Assembly: GCA_016704145.1 (NCBI GenBank)
Contig: JADJAS010000001.1
Span: 372,001-436,000 of the forward strand
Source: Rhodocyclaceae bacterium
Lineage (GTDB): Bacteria > Pseudomonadota > Gammaproteobacteria > Burkholderiales > Rhodocyclaceae
Direction of reading: 5' to 3'
DNA length: 64,000 bases
Shown in pieces: positions 13,172 to 22,041 of this stretch. The position numbers and the translations under genes are program-made. Each line of letters opens with the position of its first letter. The first letter of the stretch is position 1. A model generated the notes under the pieces. That model saw only the letters and a list, made by a program, of their open reading frames with translations, was not told the origin of the DNA and made no database searches.

Positions 13172-13744
13172 GTGTTCGAAGCTTTCCTGACCTCGACCGT
13201 TCTCGTGGCGCTTGCCGAGATCGGCGATAAAACCCAGTTGCTCTCCTTCGTCCTCGCGGCCCGGCTGCGCAAGCCGTGGCCGATCATCGCCGGCATCTTC
13301 GTCGCCACCATCGCCAATCACCTCGTCGCGGGCTCGGTCGGCGTCTGGCTGGCGAGTCTGATCGCGCCGCAGTGGCTGCCCTGGATCACGGGCGTGGTAT
13401 TCGTGGCCTTCGGCCTGTGGACACTGCACCCGGATTCCCTCGATGACGATCCCAAGCTGCACCGGGCCGGCGCCTTCGTCACCACGGCGATCGCTTTCTT
13501 CATCGCCGAAATGGGCGACAAGACGCAGTTCGCCACCGTGGCGCTGGCGGCGCGCTTCGACGCGCTCATGGCCGTGGTGATGGGCACGACCATCGGCATG
13601 ATGCTGGCCAACGTGCCGGCCGTGATCATCGGTGAAAAACTGGCGCAGAAGTTGCCTTTGCAGGCGATCCGCTGGATCGCGGCGGCGGTCTTCATCGCCA
13701 CCGGCGTCCTCACCATGCTCGGCGCCGCGGGAACCGCCGGCTAA
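13172..13744 (+). CDS. GDT1/TMEM165 (UPF0016) family cation transporter
   Basis: 190-aa integral membrane protein with six hydrophobic segments and two copies of the family signature: LAEIGDKTQLL (first half) and IAEMGDKTQFA (second half). Related bacterial proteins (MneA) export manganese, so a Mn2+/Ca2+ exchange role is inferred. It starts at GTG 13172, one base after the fur stop, and is therefore almost certainly in the fur operon. Its TAA overlaps the recN stop by 4 bp (convergent). Confidence 0.9.
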   Translation: MFEAFLTSTVLVALAEIGDKTQLLSFVLAARLRKPWPIIAGIFVATIANHLVAGSVGVWLASLIAPQWLPWITGVVFVAFGLWTLHPDSLDDDPKLHRAGAFVTTAIAFFIAEMGDKTQFATVALAARFDALMAVVMGTTIGMMLANVPAVIIGEKLAQKLPLQAIRWIAAAVFIATGVLTMLGAAGTAG

Positions 13745-15405
13745 CTGTCCAGCATTTCCCGCGCATGGCGGCGCGTGGTGTCGGTAATCTTGACGCCGCC
13801 CAGCATGCGGGCGATTTCCTCGACGCGGCCATCGCGATCGAGTACGGTGACGCGGCTCAACGTGGCATCGTCGCGCGTTTCCTTGGCGATCGACCACTGC
13901 CAGTCGGCCTGCGCCGCGACCTGCGGCAGGTGGGTGACGCACAGCACCTGCCGCTGGCGGCCGAGCTGGCGCAGCATGCGGCCGACGATCTCGGCGACGC
14001 CGCCGCCGATGCCGACGTCGACCTCGTCGAAAGTCAGCGTTGGCGCCACGCCGGCCGTGCTGGCGATCACCTGGATCGCCAGGCCGATGCGCGACAGTTC
14101 GCCGCCGGACGCGACTTTGGCCAGGGGCCGCAACGGCTGGCCCGGATTGGCCGCGACGAGGAACTCGACATTCTCCAGGCCATGCGCGGCACCGTCTTCG
14201 ATCGGCGTCAGCGCGATTTCCAGGCGCCCGCCCGCCATGGCCAGTTGCTGCATGCCTTCGGTCACCGCCGCCGACAGTTCCGCCGCGCCCTCGCGCCGCT
14301 TCGCCGAGAGCTTCTTCGCCACCTTTTCGTACTCCGCGCGGACGGCCTTTTCCTTGGCCGCCAGCGCGGCGGGATCGGCCGACGAGCCCAGGTCGTCCAG
14401 CCGCGCCTGCATGCGCGCCAGCACCTCGGGCAATTCGTCGGGCATGACGCGGTGCTTGCGCGCCATCGCCGTCACCACCTCGATGCGCGCCTCCAGTTCG
14501 CGCAGCCGCGCCGGCTCCAGTTCGAGCCGGTCGCGATAGCGCGACAGCGCGTGTGTCGCCTCGGAAAGCTGGATGCGCGCGGCGTCCAGCAATTCCGCCG
14601 GCGCCTTGAGTTCGGCGTCGTAGTCGGTCAACGACGAGAGGCGGGTCAGTACTTCGTCGAGCTGACCAGACACGGTCGCTTCGCCTTCGTCCAGCAGATG
14701 CAAGGCCATCGTCGCGCCTTCCAGCAGGCTGGCGGCATGCGCGAGACGCCGGTGCTCCTGGTTCTCCTCGCTCCAGCGTGCCGGCTCGAAGGCCAGGGTG
14801 CGCAACTCCTGAACCTGCCAGTCGAGCATTTCCTTTTCCCGGATTAGCGCCGTGCTGTCCTGCTCGGCACGTTCGCGCGCTTCGCGCAGGCCACGCCACG
14901 CCCTGAACTTCGTCGCCACCGCCACAGCGAGATCCGTGGCGCCGATCTGGCCGTCGAGCAGTTGCCGCTGGGCATCGGCGCGCAGCAGCGCATGGTAGGC
15001 ATGCTGGCCGTGGATGTCGGCCAGGAATTCGCCGGCCTGGCGCAGCTGCGTGAGCGTGGCCGGTGAGCCGTTGATGGTGGCGCGCGAACGGCCACCGGCG
15101 TCGATCACCCGCCGCAGCAGGCAAACTTCGTCCGCCGCGAAATCGCCATGGAAGTCATTTTGGCGCAGCCAGGTTTCCAGCTCGCCGCCGGGCGCGACAT
15201 CGAATTCGGCGGCAATCTCGGCGCGCTCGGCGCCCTGGCGCAAGGTCGTCGCGTCGGCACGCTCGCCCAGCGCCAGCGCCAGGGCGTCGACGAGGATCGA
15301 CTTGCCGGCGCCGGTCTCGCCGGTCAGCGCGCCAAAGCCGGCCTCGAACTCCAGTTCGAGGCGGTCAACGATGACGAAATCGCGGATGAACAGTCGGCGC
15401 AGCAT
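13741..15405 (-). CDS. recN: DNA repair protein RecN
   Basis: SMC-like ATPase acting in double-strand-break repair. 554 aa. Seen: Walker A GETGAGKS near residue 31, long central coiled coils (residues ~150-360), ABC-type signature ASGGELSRIGLA and Walker B region TLTFDEVDVGIGG, then CVTHLPQVAAQAD. Begins 9 bp after the nadK stop, forming a nadK-recN operon. Confidence 0.97.
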   Translation of the reverse strand: MLRRLFIRDFVIVDRLELEFEAGFGALTGETGAGKSILVDALALALGERADATTLRQGAERAEIAAEFDVAPGGELETWLRQNDFHGDFAADEVCLLRRVIDAGGRSRATINGSPATLTQLRQAGEFLADIHGQHAYHALLRADAQRQLLDGQIGATDLAVAVATKFRAWRGLREARERAEQDSTALIREKEMLDWQVQELRTLAFEPARWSEENQEHRRLAHAASLLEGATMALHLLDEGEATVSGQLDEVLTRLSSLTDYDAELKAPAELLDAARIQLSEATHALSRYRDRLELEPARLRELEARIEVVTAMARKHRVMPDELPEVLARMQARLDDLGSSADPAALAAKEKAVRAEYEKVAKKLSAKRREGAAELSAAVTEGMQQLAMAGGRLEIALTPIEDGAAHGLENVEFLVAANPGQPLRPLAKVASGGELSRIGLAIQVIASTAGVAPTLTFDEVDVGIGGGVAEIVGRMLRQLGRQRQVLCVTHLPQVAAQADWQWSIAKETRDDATLSRVTVLDRDGRVEEIARMLGGVKITDTTRRHAREMLDS

Positions 15406-15414
15406 CGCCCGTCG

Positions 15415-16305
15415 TCAGTTTCTCGGCGGCTCGCTCCAGCGCAGCTTCTCCCGGAGCATGGCGAAATAGTTGTAACCGGGCGGATGCAGCAAGGTCACCG
15501 CGTGGTGGGCCCGCGCCACGCTGATGCGATCGCCGGTCAGCGCATCGCAGCGCGTCTGGCCGTCGACATGCACCCGACCATCGTGCGGCGGCAACAGGGA
15601 GACTTCGATGCGACTGCCGTCGCCGATGGTGATCGGCCGGTTGGACAACGCGTGCGGACACAACGGCACCAGCGCGATGCCGGCGACGCCGGGATGCAGG
15701 ATCGGGCCGTTGGCGGACAGCGCATAGGCGGTCGAACCGGTCGGCGTGCCGACGATCAGCCCGTCGGCCCGCAGCAGGTAAAGAAACTCGCCGTCGACTT
15801 CGACCCGCATCTCGATCATACGGCCCAAGTCACCCTTGTTGACCACCACTTCGTTGAGCGCAAGACTGTCGAAGATTGGCACGCCTAGGCGCCAGACCTT
15901 CACGTCGAGCAGGATGCGCGCCTCGGTCGTGAAACGGCCGGCCAGCAGTTCCCGCACGCCGGCAAGCATCTCGTGTCGGGCGATGTCGGTCATGAAGCCC
16001 AACCGACCGAGGTTAACGCCTGCCAGCGGCACGCCGAACTCGGCCAGCCGCCGGGCGACATAGAGCATGGTGCCGTCGCCGCCAAGGACGATCGCCACGT
16101 CGGCAAGACGGCCCATGGCCTCGTAGCTCGCCGTCTCGCCATGACTGACTTTCACCTGGCCGGCCAGGGTTTCCTCGACCAGGACGCGCACGCCGCTTTC
16201 GGCGAGACAAGCCGCCAGCAAGGGCAGCGATTCCGCCACTTCCGGGCTCTGGTACTTGCCGATCAAACCGGCCGTCTTGATGGTTTTGCGAAACGCCGTG
16301 GTCAT
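15415..16305 (-). CDS. nadK: NAD kinase
   Basis: Phosphorylates NAD to NADP. 296 aa from ATG 16305 (MTTAFRKTIKTAGLIGKY). Seen: VLGGDGTML, the N-E pair in LALNEVVVNKG, TPTGSTAYALSANGPI and the C-terminal GQTRCDALTGDRISV. A dispersed motif copy lies in the variable linker before GGDG (residues VKVSHGETAS). In many betaproteobacteria hrcA sits next to nadK on the other side; here that place is taken by the accessory block. Confidence 0.97.
   Translation of the reverse strand: MTTAFRKTIKTAGLIGKYQSPEVAESLPLLAACLAESGVRVLVEETLAGQVKVSHGETASYEAMGRLADVAIVLGGDGTMLYVARRLAEFGVPLAGVNLGRLGFMTDIARHEMLAGVRELLAGRFTTEARILLDVKVWRLGVPIFDSLALNEVVVNKGDLGRMIEMRVEVDGEFLYLLRADGLIVGTPTGSTAYALSANGPILHPGVAGIALVPLCPHALSNRPITIGDGSRIEVSLLPPHDGRVHVDGQTRCDALTGDRISVARAHHAVTLLHPPGYNYFAMLREKLRWSEPPRN
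16130..16152 (-). repeat. Dispersed 23-bp motif, copy 5 (in nadK)
   Basis: Minus-strand AAAGTCAG core then TCATGGCGAGACGGC, in sense with nadK, read K-V-S-H-G-E-T-A. Confidence 0.75.
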
Positions 16306-17120
16306 GACCCGGCGATTAAACCACATCCGGCTTCGGCGGTGTCCGGACCAGACAACGCGCCTGGCGTGGCAATCGAGAGCAGGAGCGGGACTTGCCGCGA
16401 CGTGCTAATCGACCACTTTGCGCACCGGAGGCGCGACATAGCTTTGATCCAGCATGCGCGGGCCCGGCAGGTAGGCGCGCAAGAACAGGTTGAAGTCCTT
16501 GTCCCTGGGTGACGGCAGCCAATTGCTGGCCCGGTCGCCAGCGGGCGGATCCGGCTGAACATGCATGGTCAGCGATCCGTCGCTGTCGTAGATCAGGCCG
16601 GGGACCTTGTCGCTGAACGTGTAGCGCCCCGCCGCGTTGGGGAACAGATTGAACCGTTCATCATAGAGCGTCACCGACCAGAAGGAGCGGGCCACCGGCA
16701 TCTCGTCCTTCGCGAAGCGGATCACGTAGCGGTTGGCGCCGTTCAGCGGCTGCCCGTCGGCATCGACGAAAGTGCGCAGCTTGACCGATTCCTCGATCAG
16801 ATGTTCGACGATGCCGGAGAACACCTGCGTCCCCGCGCGCCCCAGAAAGTCGCCATCCACGGCCATGCGGCCCCAGTTGCTAGGGCCATAGAACCAGCCG
16901 TTGACGGTCCTCGTGGCGCCGACGATCGAGCCGCCGGCCTTGGCGACGCGACCGAGCAGGGCACGCCCATCGACGATAGCGCGAGCGAGTCCGCGCCTGA
17001 CCGCGGGGTCGAGGTCGTCGATGTTCTGCCTGGCGTCCGGGCCGAGTCCGACCAGGGCGAACTGCCGGACCAGTGCGGCATGCTCGCGCGGGGGCGGGTT
17101 TTCCTTCATCGCCGCATTCA

Positions 17121-17128
17121 TCGCCTTG
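17121..17128. repeat. Target-site duplication, left copy
   Basis: TCGCCTTG immediately outside the left inverted repeat; identical to 18174-18181. Eight bases is the size made by IS1595-family elements. Confidence 0.95.
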
Positions 17129-18173
17129 CCTGATTAGCCACAATATTCAGAAGGCTCATTTGGCGAGCCTGCCGGGGTGAAAAATGGGCGCGTCTTGTCC
17201 GAAGGGGATGCGCGATGGGGATCAACCGGGTGCAGTTTCAGAAGGGATTGTCGATGGCGCAATTCATGGAGCGCTACGGGACGGAGGAGAAATGCCACGC
17301 TGCGGTTGTTGCGCTGCGCTGGCCGAATGGGTTCGTTTGCCCCGAATGCAAAGACAGGCGCCATTACACGTTCGAGCGCAAGGGACTGCGGTACTGGCAA
17401 TGTGCGTCGTGCCGGGAGCAGACGACGGTAATGTGCGGGACGGTGTTCGAGTCCACGAAGTTGCCGCTGACGACCTGGTTCCTGGCGATGCATCTGCTGA
17501 CCCAGGCCAAGAACAATGTCTCGGCGCTGGAACTCAAGCGCCACCTCGGTGTGCGGTACAAGACCGCCTGGCTGCTCAAGCACAAGTTGATGCAGGTGAT
17601 GAGCGAGCGGGAGGCGGATCGCCAACTGGATGGCCGGGTCGAGATCGACGATGCCTACCTGGGCGGCGAACTGCCTGGCGGAAAGAGCGGGCGCGGTTCG
17701 GAGAACAAGGTATCGTTCATTGCCGCCGTGCAGACCACCGAGACCGGCAACCCACTGAAGGTCTGCCTGAAGAAGCTGGAATTCACCAAGGAGGCGATCA
17801 CCGACTGGGCGAAGACGGCACTGTCCGCATCGGCCCACGTGGTGTCGGATGGTCTGTGGTGCTTCCGCGCCGTCACCGCGGCCGGCGCCACCCAGGAGCG
17901 CATTGTTACTGGTGGCGGCCCCGCCTGCGTCAAGCTGGAGCAATTCCGCGCAGTGAATACCTTCCTCGGCAATCTCAAGACCGCCTACTCGGGTACCTAC
18001 CATGCCTTCGATTTCGCTAAGTATGCGCATCGGTATCTTGCTGAAGTCCAGTATCGGTTCAATCGCCGGTTCGATCTGTCGTCTATCCTGAAGCGCCTCT
18101 TGGTTGCTGCCGTGGCTACCACGGCTCGTCCCGAGCGATTCTTGCGCGCGGCTGAACATTGTGGCTAATCAGG
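17129..18173 (+). mobile_element. IS1595-family insertion sequence (1045 bp, complete)
   Basis: Bounded by terminal inverted repeats of about 22 bp (17129-17150 and 18152-18173) that share CCTGATTAGCCACAAT, then one mismatch, then TTCAG. Flanked by an 8-bp direct duplication and carrying one intact transposase. The perfect duplication and intact gene suggest recent insertion. No passenger genes. Confidence 0.95.
17215..18168 (+). CDS. IS1595-family transposase
   Basis: 317 aa. N-terminal zinc ribbon with cysteine pairs C-P-E-C and C-A-S-C (residues ~43-65), then the ISXO2-like DDE domain: first aspartate in VEIDDAYLGGE, second in HVVSDGLWCF, third catalytic position probably the asparagine in NTFLGNLKTAYSGTYHAF, followed by YLAEVQYRFNRRF. 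Start ATG 17215 (a second in-frame ATG is at 17254). The frame is intact and ends 5 bp before the right end of the element. Confidence 0.93.
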   Translation: MGINRVQFQKGLSMAQFMERYGTEEKCHAAVVALRWPNGFVCPECKDRRHYTFERKGLRYWQCASCREQTTVMCGTVFESTKLPLTTWFLAMHLLTQAKNNVSALELKRHLGVRYKTAWLLKHKLMQVMSEREADRQLDGRVEIDDAYLGGELPGGKSGRGSENKVSFIAAVQTTETGNPLKVCLKKLEFTKEAITDWAKTALSASAHVVSDGLWCFRAVTAAGATQERIVTGGGPACVKLEQFRAVNTFLGNLKTAYSGTYHAFDFAKYAHRYLAEVQYRFNRRFDLSSILKRLLVAAVATTARPERFLRAAEHCG

Positions 18174-18181
18174 TCGCCTTG
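18174..18181. repeat. Target-site duplication, right copy
   Basis: TCGCCTTG directly after the right inverted repeat, matching 17121-17128. Confidence 0.95.
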
Positions 18182-18986
18182 AATGCGCCGAGCGGGTCGT
18201 CCCGGGCGGCGGCCGGCAGGACGGCATGGCTCGCCGGTGCTGCCTTCCCGCCCCGATAGGTTCCAAGCGGCGTGATCTTGTAGCCGTCCTGGAAGGAACG
18301 CATTCTGGCCAGATCGGCTTCGCTGCCATCGGTAAAGGTACGGCCGAAAATGGCGACCCACGGGGTCCAGGAGCGGATGACCTTGTGGATGCCCCTGGGC
18401 AGCCGTCCTTGCCATCCGGGACCGGCCAGCAAGTAGTCGCCGGAGACGTTACCGGTGGCGCGCAGACCGATGTAGCCGATGGCATCGCTGTACATGTCGC
18501 ACAGTTCCAGCGAGTAGTAGCGCCGCGCGGGGTTCGGCGGCACGCTCAACACCACCGGCTCCCGGCTCACATCGACGAAGGCCAGCGAGTACGGCGTCTC
18601 CCGGTTGGGCGAGCCGCCATACTGTACCGTCGGGTCTGCCAGCGCCCTGGTGTGCGAGTACTGGTTGATGGCGACGGACGGCCCTCCCTGGCCCTGGGCG
18701 ATCACTCGATGACGCAAGTCCGAGTACGCGATGATCGGGTAGCCATAGATGAAGGCCTGCATGCCGGTGATGTAGGCAAACTCCTCGTTCCAGGCCAGGG
18801 GCGTTGTCGTGGCCTGGTCATTGCCACTCGCGGCGAGCGCGGTCGCGCACAACAAGCTTGCGGCCATTTGCCCGGTGATGGAGAGTACGCGCCTGAAGAT
18901 TAATGTCATGTTCATTTATCCTGGAAATCGATGTCCGGCCGACGAGCGGCCGGGCCGGTGGCATGGACGCCATGTCGGCAAGCGCC

Positions 18987-19742
18987 TCAGCGCATCGTGG
19001 CACCGCCGTCGACGCTGATGACCTGGCCGTTGATCCACTCGCCGTCGTCCGCAAGCAGCAGACAGACCATCGCCGCGATGTCCTCGGGCTTGCCGGTGCG
19101 CGTGCTCCTGGTCTTGCCCAGGGCCAGCGCCTTGAATTCTTCCGGCATGGTCTTCAGGTTGTTTTCCGTCAGCACGAAGCCAGGCGCCACGACATTGGCG
19201 CGTATGCCGGCCTTGCCCCAGCGCGACGCAACATGCCGCATCAGCGCGTGGATGCCGGCCTTGGCCATGGCGTAGCAGGGGCGCTCCGCCTCGCCGATGA
19301 ACGCGGCACTCGAACTGGTGTAGACGATGGCGCCGCCACCCCGCGCCAGCATCCTGGGGATAGCCGCCCGGGTGCACAGCAGGTGTCCGCGCAGGTTGAT
19401 CGCCAGCGTGCGATCGAACACCGCGAGGTCGACATCGACGGCGTTGGAGTCGCGAAAGATCACCTGCAGATCCGCAGCGTTCACATGCAACATGTCCAGG
19501 CCGCCATAACGAACGACCGCCGCCTCCACCAGCCCATTCACATCGGCTTCGTTGCCGATGTCGCACGCCTGGCCGAATGCCTGGCCACCTTGGGCGACGA
19601 TGGCGCCGGCAACGGCCTCCGCGCTGCCCCCGTCAAGGTCGCCGATCGCCACGGCGACACCACCGGCCGCCAATCGCCGCGCCGTGGCCCCGCCGATGCC
19701 GCCGCCACCGGCGATGACCGCCACCTTGCCGCTGAATGTCAT
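18987..19742 (-). CDS. SDR-family NAD(P)-dependent oxidoreductase
   Basis: 251 aa from ATG 19742 (MTFSGKVAVIAGGGGIGGATA), chosen because GGGAG sits 5 bp upstream; ATG 19754 is also in frame. Classical short-chain dehydrogenase: glycine-rich dinucleotide site AGGGGIGG, catalytic SSS and Y-A-M-A-K, terminal GQVISVDGGATMR. An aspartate after beta-2 (IGDLDGG) suggests NAD(H). Probably oxidises a hydroxylated lipid, steroid or terpenoid, judged only from its neighbours. In a minus-strand run with the next SDR, the DUF1214 protein and the sulfotransferase. Confidence 0.88.
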   Translation of the reverse strand: MTFSGKVAVIAGGGGIGGATARRLAAGGVAVAIGDLDGGSAEAVAGAIVAQGGQAFGQACDIGNEADVNGLVEAAVVRYGGLDMLHVNAADLQVIFRDSNAVDVDLAVFDRTLAINLRGHLLCTRAAIPRMLARGGGAIVYTSSSAAFIGEAERPCYAMAKAGIHALMRHVASRWGKAGIRANVVAPGFVLTENNLKTMPEEFKALALGKTRSTRTGKPEDIAAMVCLLLADDGEWINGQVISVDGGATMR

Positions 19743-19757
19743 GTCGACTCCCATGAG

Positions 19758-20621
19758 TCAGAAGGAATAAGCCGGCAGTGTTCGCTCGCCATCCAGGGTC
19801 ATGACCGTGCGCATGCCCAGCTCACGCAACAGGTCGAGGCTGAAGGCCACGCGGCCCGAAAGAACGTTGGCCGGCCGGCTGCTGAGGGCCAGCGCCGCCT
19901 CCGCCATGGCTTCGACCGGCTCCAGGTGCGCCACGGCATCGATGACACCAAGCTCGTTGGCGCCTTCGCTGGCCACCGCTTCCACTGGCGCCAGCGTATT
20001 GATCGCGATGTTGAACGGCGCCAGTTCGATGGCCATGCCCAGGGTCATGCGCTCGAGCGCCGCCTTGCTTGCTGCGTAGATGGACGGGCCGTCCGCCAAA
20101 TTGAACCGTGTGTAGCGTTCGGTGAAATCATAGGGCGCCGGCGCCGGATGCCTGACCGTCGCGCTGGAGAGATTGACGATCCAGCCCGCGCCGCGCTCCT
20201 TCATGCTCGGCAGGGCCTGCCGGCTCAGATCCAGCGGGGCCACCATGTTGACCTCCAGTGTTTGCCGTACATCCTTCAAGCTGTGGTCATGACAAGCCTG
20301 ATAACGGCACCAGGCGGCATTGTTTACAAGGATGTCGACGCCGCCGAAGCGGGCGATCGCTTCAGGCACGATGTTGCCCCGCTGTTCTTCCTTGGCCAGG
20401 TTGGCGCCGATGCAGAGGCATTCGCCGCCCATGGCACGGATGCGGCTCGCCACCTCGTTCAGCGATCCGGGCAGGCGGCTGCTGCCCTCTGCCACCGTAC
20501 GCGCCACCATGGCGACCTTGGCGCCCTCGGCGGCGAAACGCAGGGCGATGGCGGCGCCGATGCCCCGGCTGGCACCGGTGACGATGGCCACCTTGCCCTT
20601 GAGTAGTTGCGTCACTCGCAT
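19758..20621 (-). CDS. SDR-family NAD(P)-dependent oxidoreductase
   Basis: 287 aa from ATG 20621, which has a strong GAGGGAGG ribosome-binding site. Seen: TGASRGIGAAIALRFA, DILVNNAAW, IVNLSSA and the catalytic Y-A-A-S-K (IYAASKAAL). An arginine after beta-2 (MVARTV) suggests NADP(H). The loop between the catalytic serine and tyrosine is longer than usual (HPAPAPYDFTERYTRF). Lies 7 bp downstream of the DUF1214 gene, so co-transcription is likely. Substrate unknown. Confidence 0.88.
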   Translation of the reverse strand: MRVTQLLKGKVAIVTGASRGIGAAIALRFAAEGAKVAMVARTVAEGSSRLPGSLNEVASRIRAMGGECLCIGANLAKEEQRGNIVPEAIARFGGVDILVNNAAWCRYQACHDHSLKDVRQTLEVNMVAPLDLSRQALPSMKERGAGWIVNLSSATVRHPAPAPYDFTERYTRFNLADGPSIYAASKAALERMTLGMAIELAPFNIAINTLAPVEAVASEGANELGVIDAVAHLEPVEAMAEAALALSSRPANVLSGRVAFSLDLLRELGMRTVMTLDGERTLPAYSF

Positions 20622-20628
20622 GCCTCCC

Positions 20629-22041
20629 TCAGTGATGTCGATACCGCCGCTGAACATGCTCCTGGCGGATGGCGATGGCGGCTCGGCGTTCCTCGGGGGT
20701 GACGCGGCGGGTATGGGCTGGCAAATGCTGGTCCAGTTCCGCCAGCTTCACAACCTTGGCCGTGGCCCAGGGCCAGTTTTCCTTCGGCTTTTCCGGATAG
20801 GCCCAGCGTACGGACATGTAGCCTTCGGGGTGGCCAGTGGTGTCGATCCAGTTGGCGATGCCGGGGTCCTGGTGCGCAATTACGTACCGCAGCAAGCCGT
20901 CCGGCTCCCGGTCGGCCTGGAAGGCGTTGAGGCTGCTTTGGGCGTTGCCGAACTCGATGGATTCTCCCCACATGTTGCCCAAGTGGAATCCGATGTAATA
21001 GGGCTCCACCGGCTGGTGCAATTCCATGATCAGGGCTTCGTCCGGGGCCAGTTCGTATATTCCGCCACAATAGATGTTGGTGCTCATGCCACCAGCAGTG
21101 GCAAGTGATGCGGCATTGGGCTTGTTGAAGGTGTTGCGGGGCATGAAGCATTCCCCGTCGCCGTTCATGTCGCCGTAGGCTTCGCAGGTAATGGCGTAGA
21201 ACTCGTTCCAGAAATGCACCTGGTTACGGGTGAGCCTGCCGATTTGGCGCATCTCTTCGGCCGCCCGAGCCGGTGCGTAGGGATTCGAGGACTGGCCCAA
21301 CTTGTCCACCCGGTAAATGAAGAGATCCAGCAGGTCTTCCTGGGCCCAATCGTAGAACAGTTCCCGCAGCATTACCATTCTTGCGACGTATTCCCGGGTT
21401 TCCGTGGTGCCGTCCTTGTGGGTACGGGTGCGGCTGGCCCGGGTAAGCATAAAGTTACCGCCGTAGCCATCGGGCTTTTCCGGGGCCAGCAGGATTTCGA
21501 AGCTGCCATCGGCATTGACTTGAAGGTGCGTGCAATCCAGCACCGAGCAGTTGATGCGCGAACCGGCCTTCATTTCCTTGATGCTGCCGCTGTCGCCGGA
21601 ATAACCGCTTGGGGTTTCGAAAATCACGTAATGAGGGGCCTTGCGGCCGGTAGTGATCGGCGCCTCACCGCGCCAGTGGCGGGTGTCACCGGCGCGGCCG
21701 CGGATGATGTAGCTGAAGTTGCCGTCGATGGGAGTCGCGAGGTAGATGGCATCGGCGTTGTCGATGGTGGAGCGATTGAGGGGCTGGATGGCACGAACGA
21801 AATAGGGATTCTCCACCGTCGGGCCCAAGCCCCTGGCCAGTGAGCCGTACAGGAAACCCAGCACGTAACGATAGCCCTCGGCGAGGTTGCGTTCGGTCGC
21901 CGGCGGCGGCCATAGCGCCGGATCGTCGATCGCATCGCGGGCCTGACCGATCTGAACCAGCATCTCATCCCAGGCTTGCCGCAGCTCGACGGCAGCCTCC
22001 CGGGTAGCGGCATCGGGCGGCGGGAAAGGCAACTCAGGCAT
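20629..22041 (-). CDS. DUF1214 domain-containing protein
   Basis: 470 aa from ATG 22041, with AAGGAGG 6 bp upstream. The C-terminal third matches the DUF1214 pattern (PYYIGFHLGNMWGES, then HQDPGIANWIDTTGHPEG and MSVRWAYPEKP). No signal peptide is visible, unlike the interrupted DUF1254/DUF1214 gene nearby. Biochemical function is not known for the family; it recurs in gene sets for hydrophobic substrates such as steroids. It overlaps the sulfotransferase stop by 8 bp, so the two are translationally coupled. Confidence 0.8.
   Translation of the reverse strand: MPELPFPPPDAATREAAVELRQAWDEMLVQIGQARDAIDDPALWPPPATERNLAEGYRYVLGFLYGSLARGLGPTVENPYFVRAIQPLNRSTIDNADAIYLATPIDGNFSYIIRGRAGDTRHWRGEAPITTGRKAPHYVIFETPSGYSGDSGSIKEMKAGSRINCSVLDCTHLQVNADGSFEILLAPEKPDGYGGNFMLTRASRTRTHKDGTTETREYVARMVMLRELFYDWAQEDLLDLFIYRVDKLGQSSNPYAPARAAEEMRQIGRLTRNQVHFWNEFYAITCEAYGDMNGDGECFMPRNTFNKPNAASLATAGGMSTNIYCGGIYELAPDEALIMELHQPVEPYYIGFHLGNMWGESIEFGNAQSSLNAFQADREPDGLLRYVIAHQDPGIANWIDTTGHPEGYMSVRWAYPEKPKENWPWATAKVVKLAELDQHLPAHTRRVTPEERRAAIAIRQEHVQRRYRHH

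Larger units (their letters stand above)
16405..18915 (-). pseudogene. DUF1254/DUF1214 protein gene interrupted by an IS1595-family element
   Basis: One gene broken into two reading frames. The 5' part (18915-18169) encodes a signal peptide (SLLCATALAAS) and a DUF1254 domain (EEFAYITGMQAFIYGYP, PNRETPYSLAFVDVS). The 3' part (17121-16405) encodes the DUF1214 domain (NGWFYGPSNWGRM, NGANRYVIRF, FWSVTLYDE). Removing the 1045-bp element and one 8-bp duplicate restores one frame, reading ...GAFKAMNAAMKENPPP..., of 485 residues, a normal length for the family. The first fragment ends three residues early, at K-A-T then stop inside the element. Function of the family is unknown; such proteins are common in envelope and lipid/steroid-degradation settings. 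Confidence 0.93.

Noticed and set aside
14110..14135. AAAGTCGCG in recN resembling the dispersed motif
   Set aside because: It encodes the universal A-K-V-A-S-G-G-E-L-S-R signature of RecN and lacks the second half of the motif.
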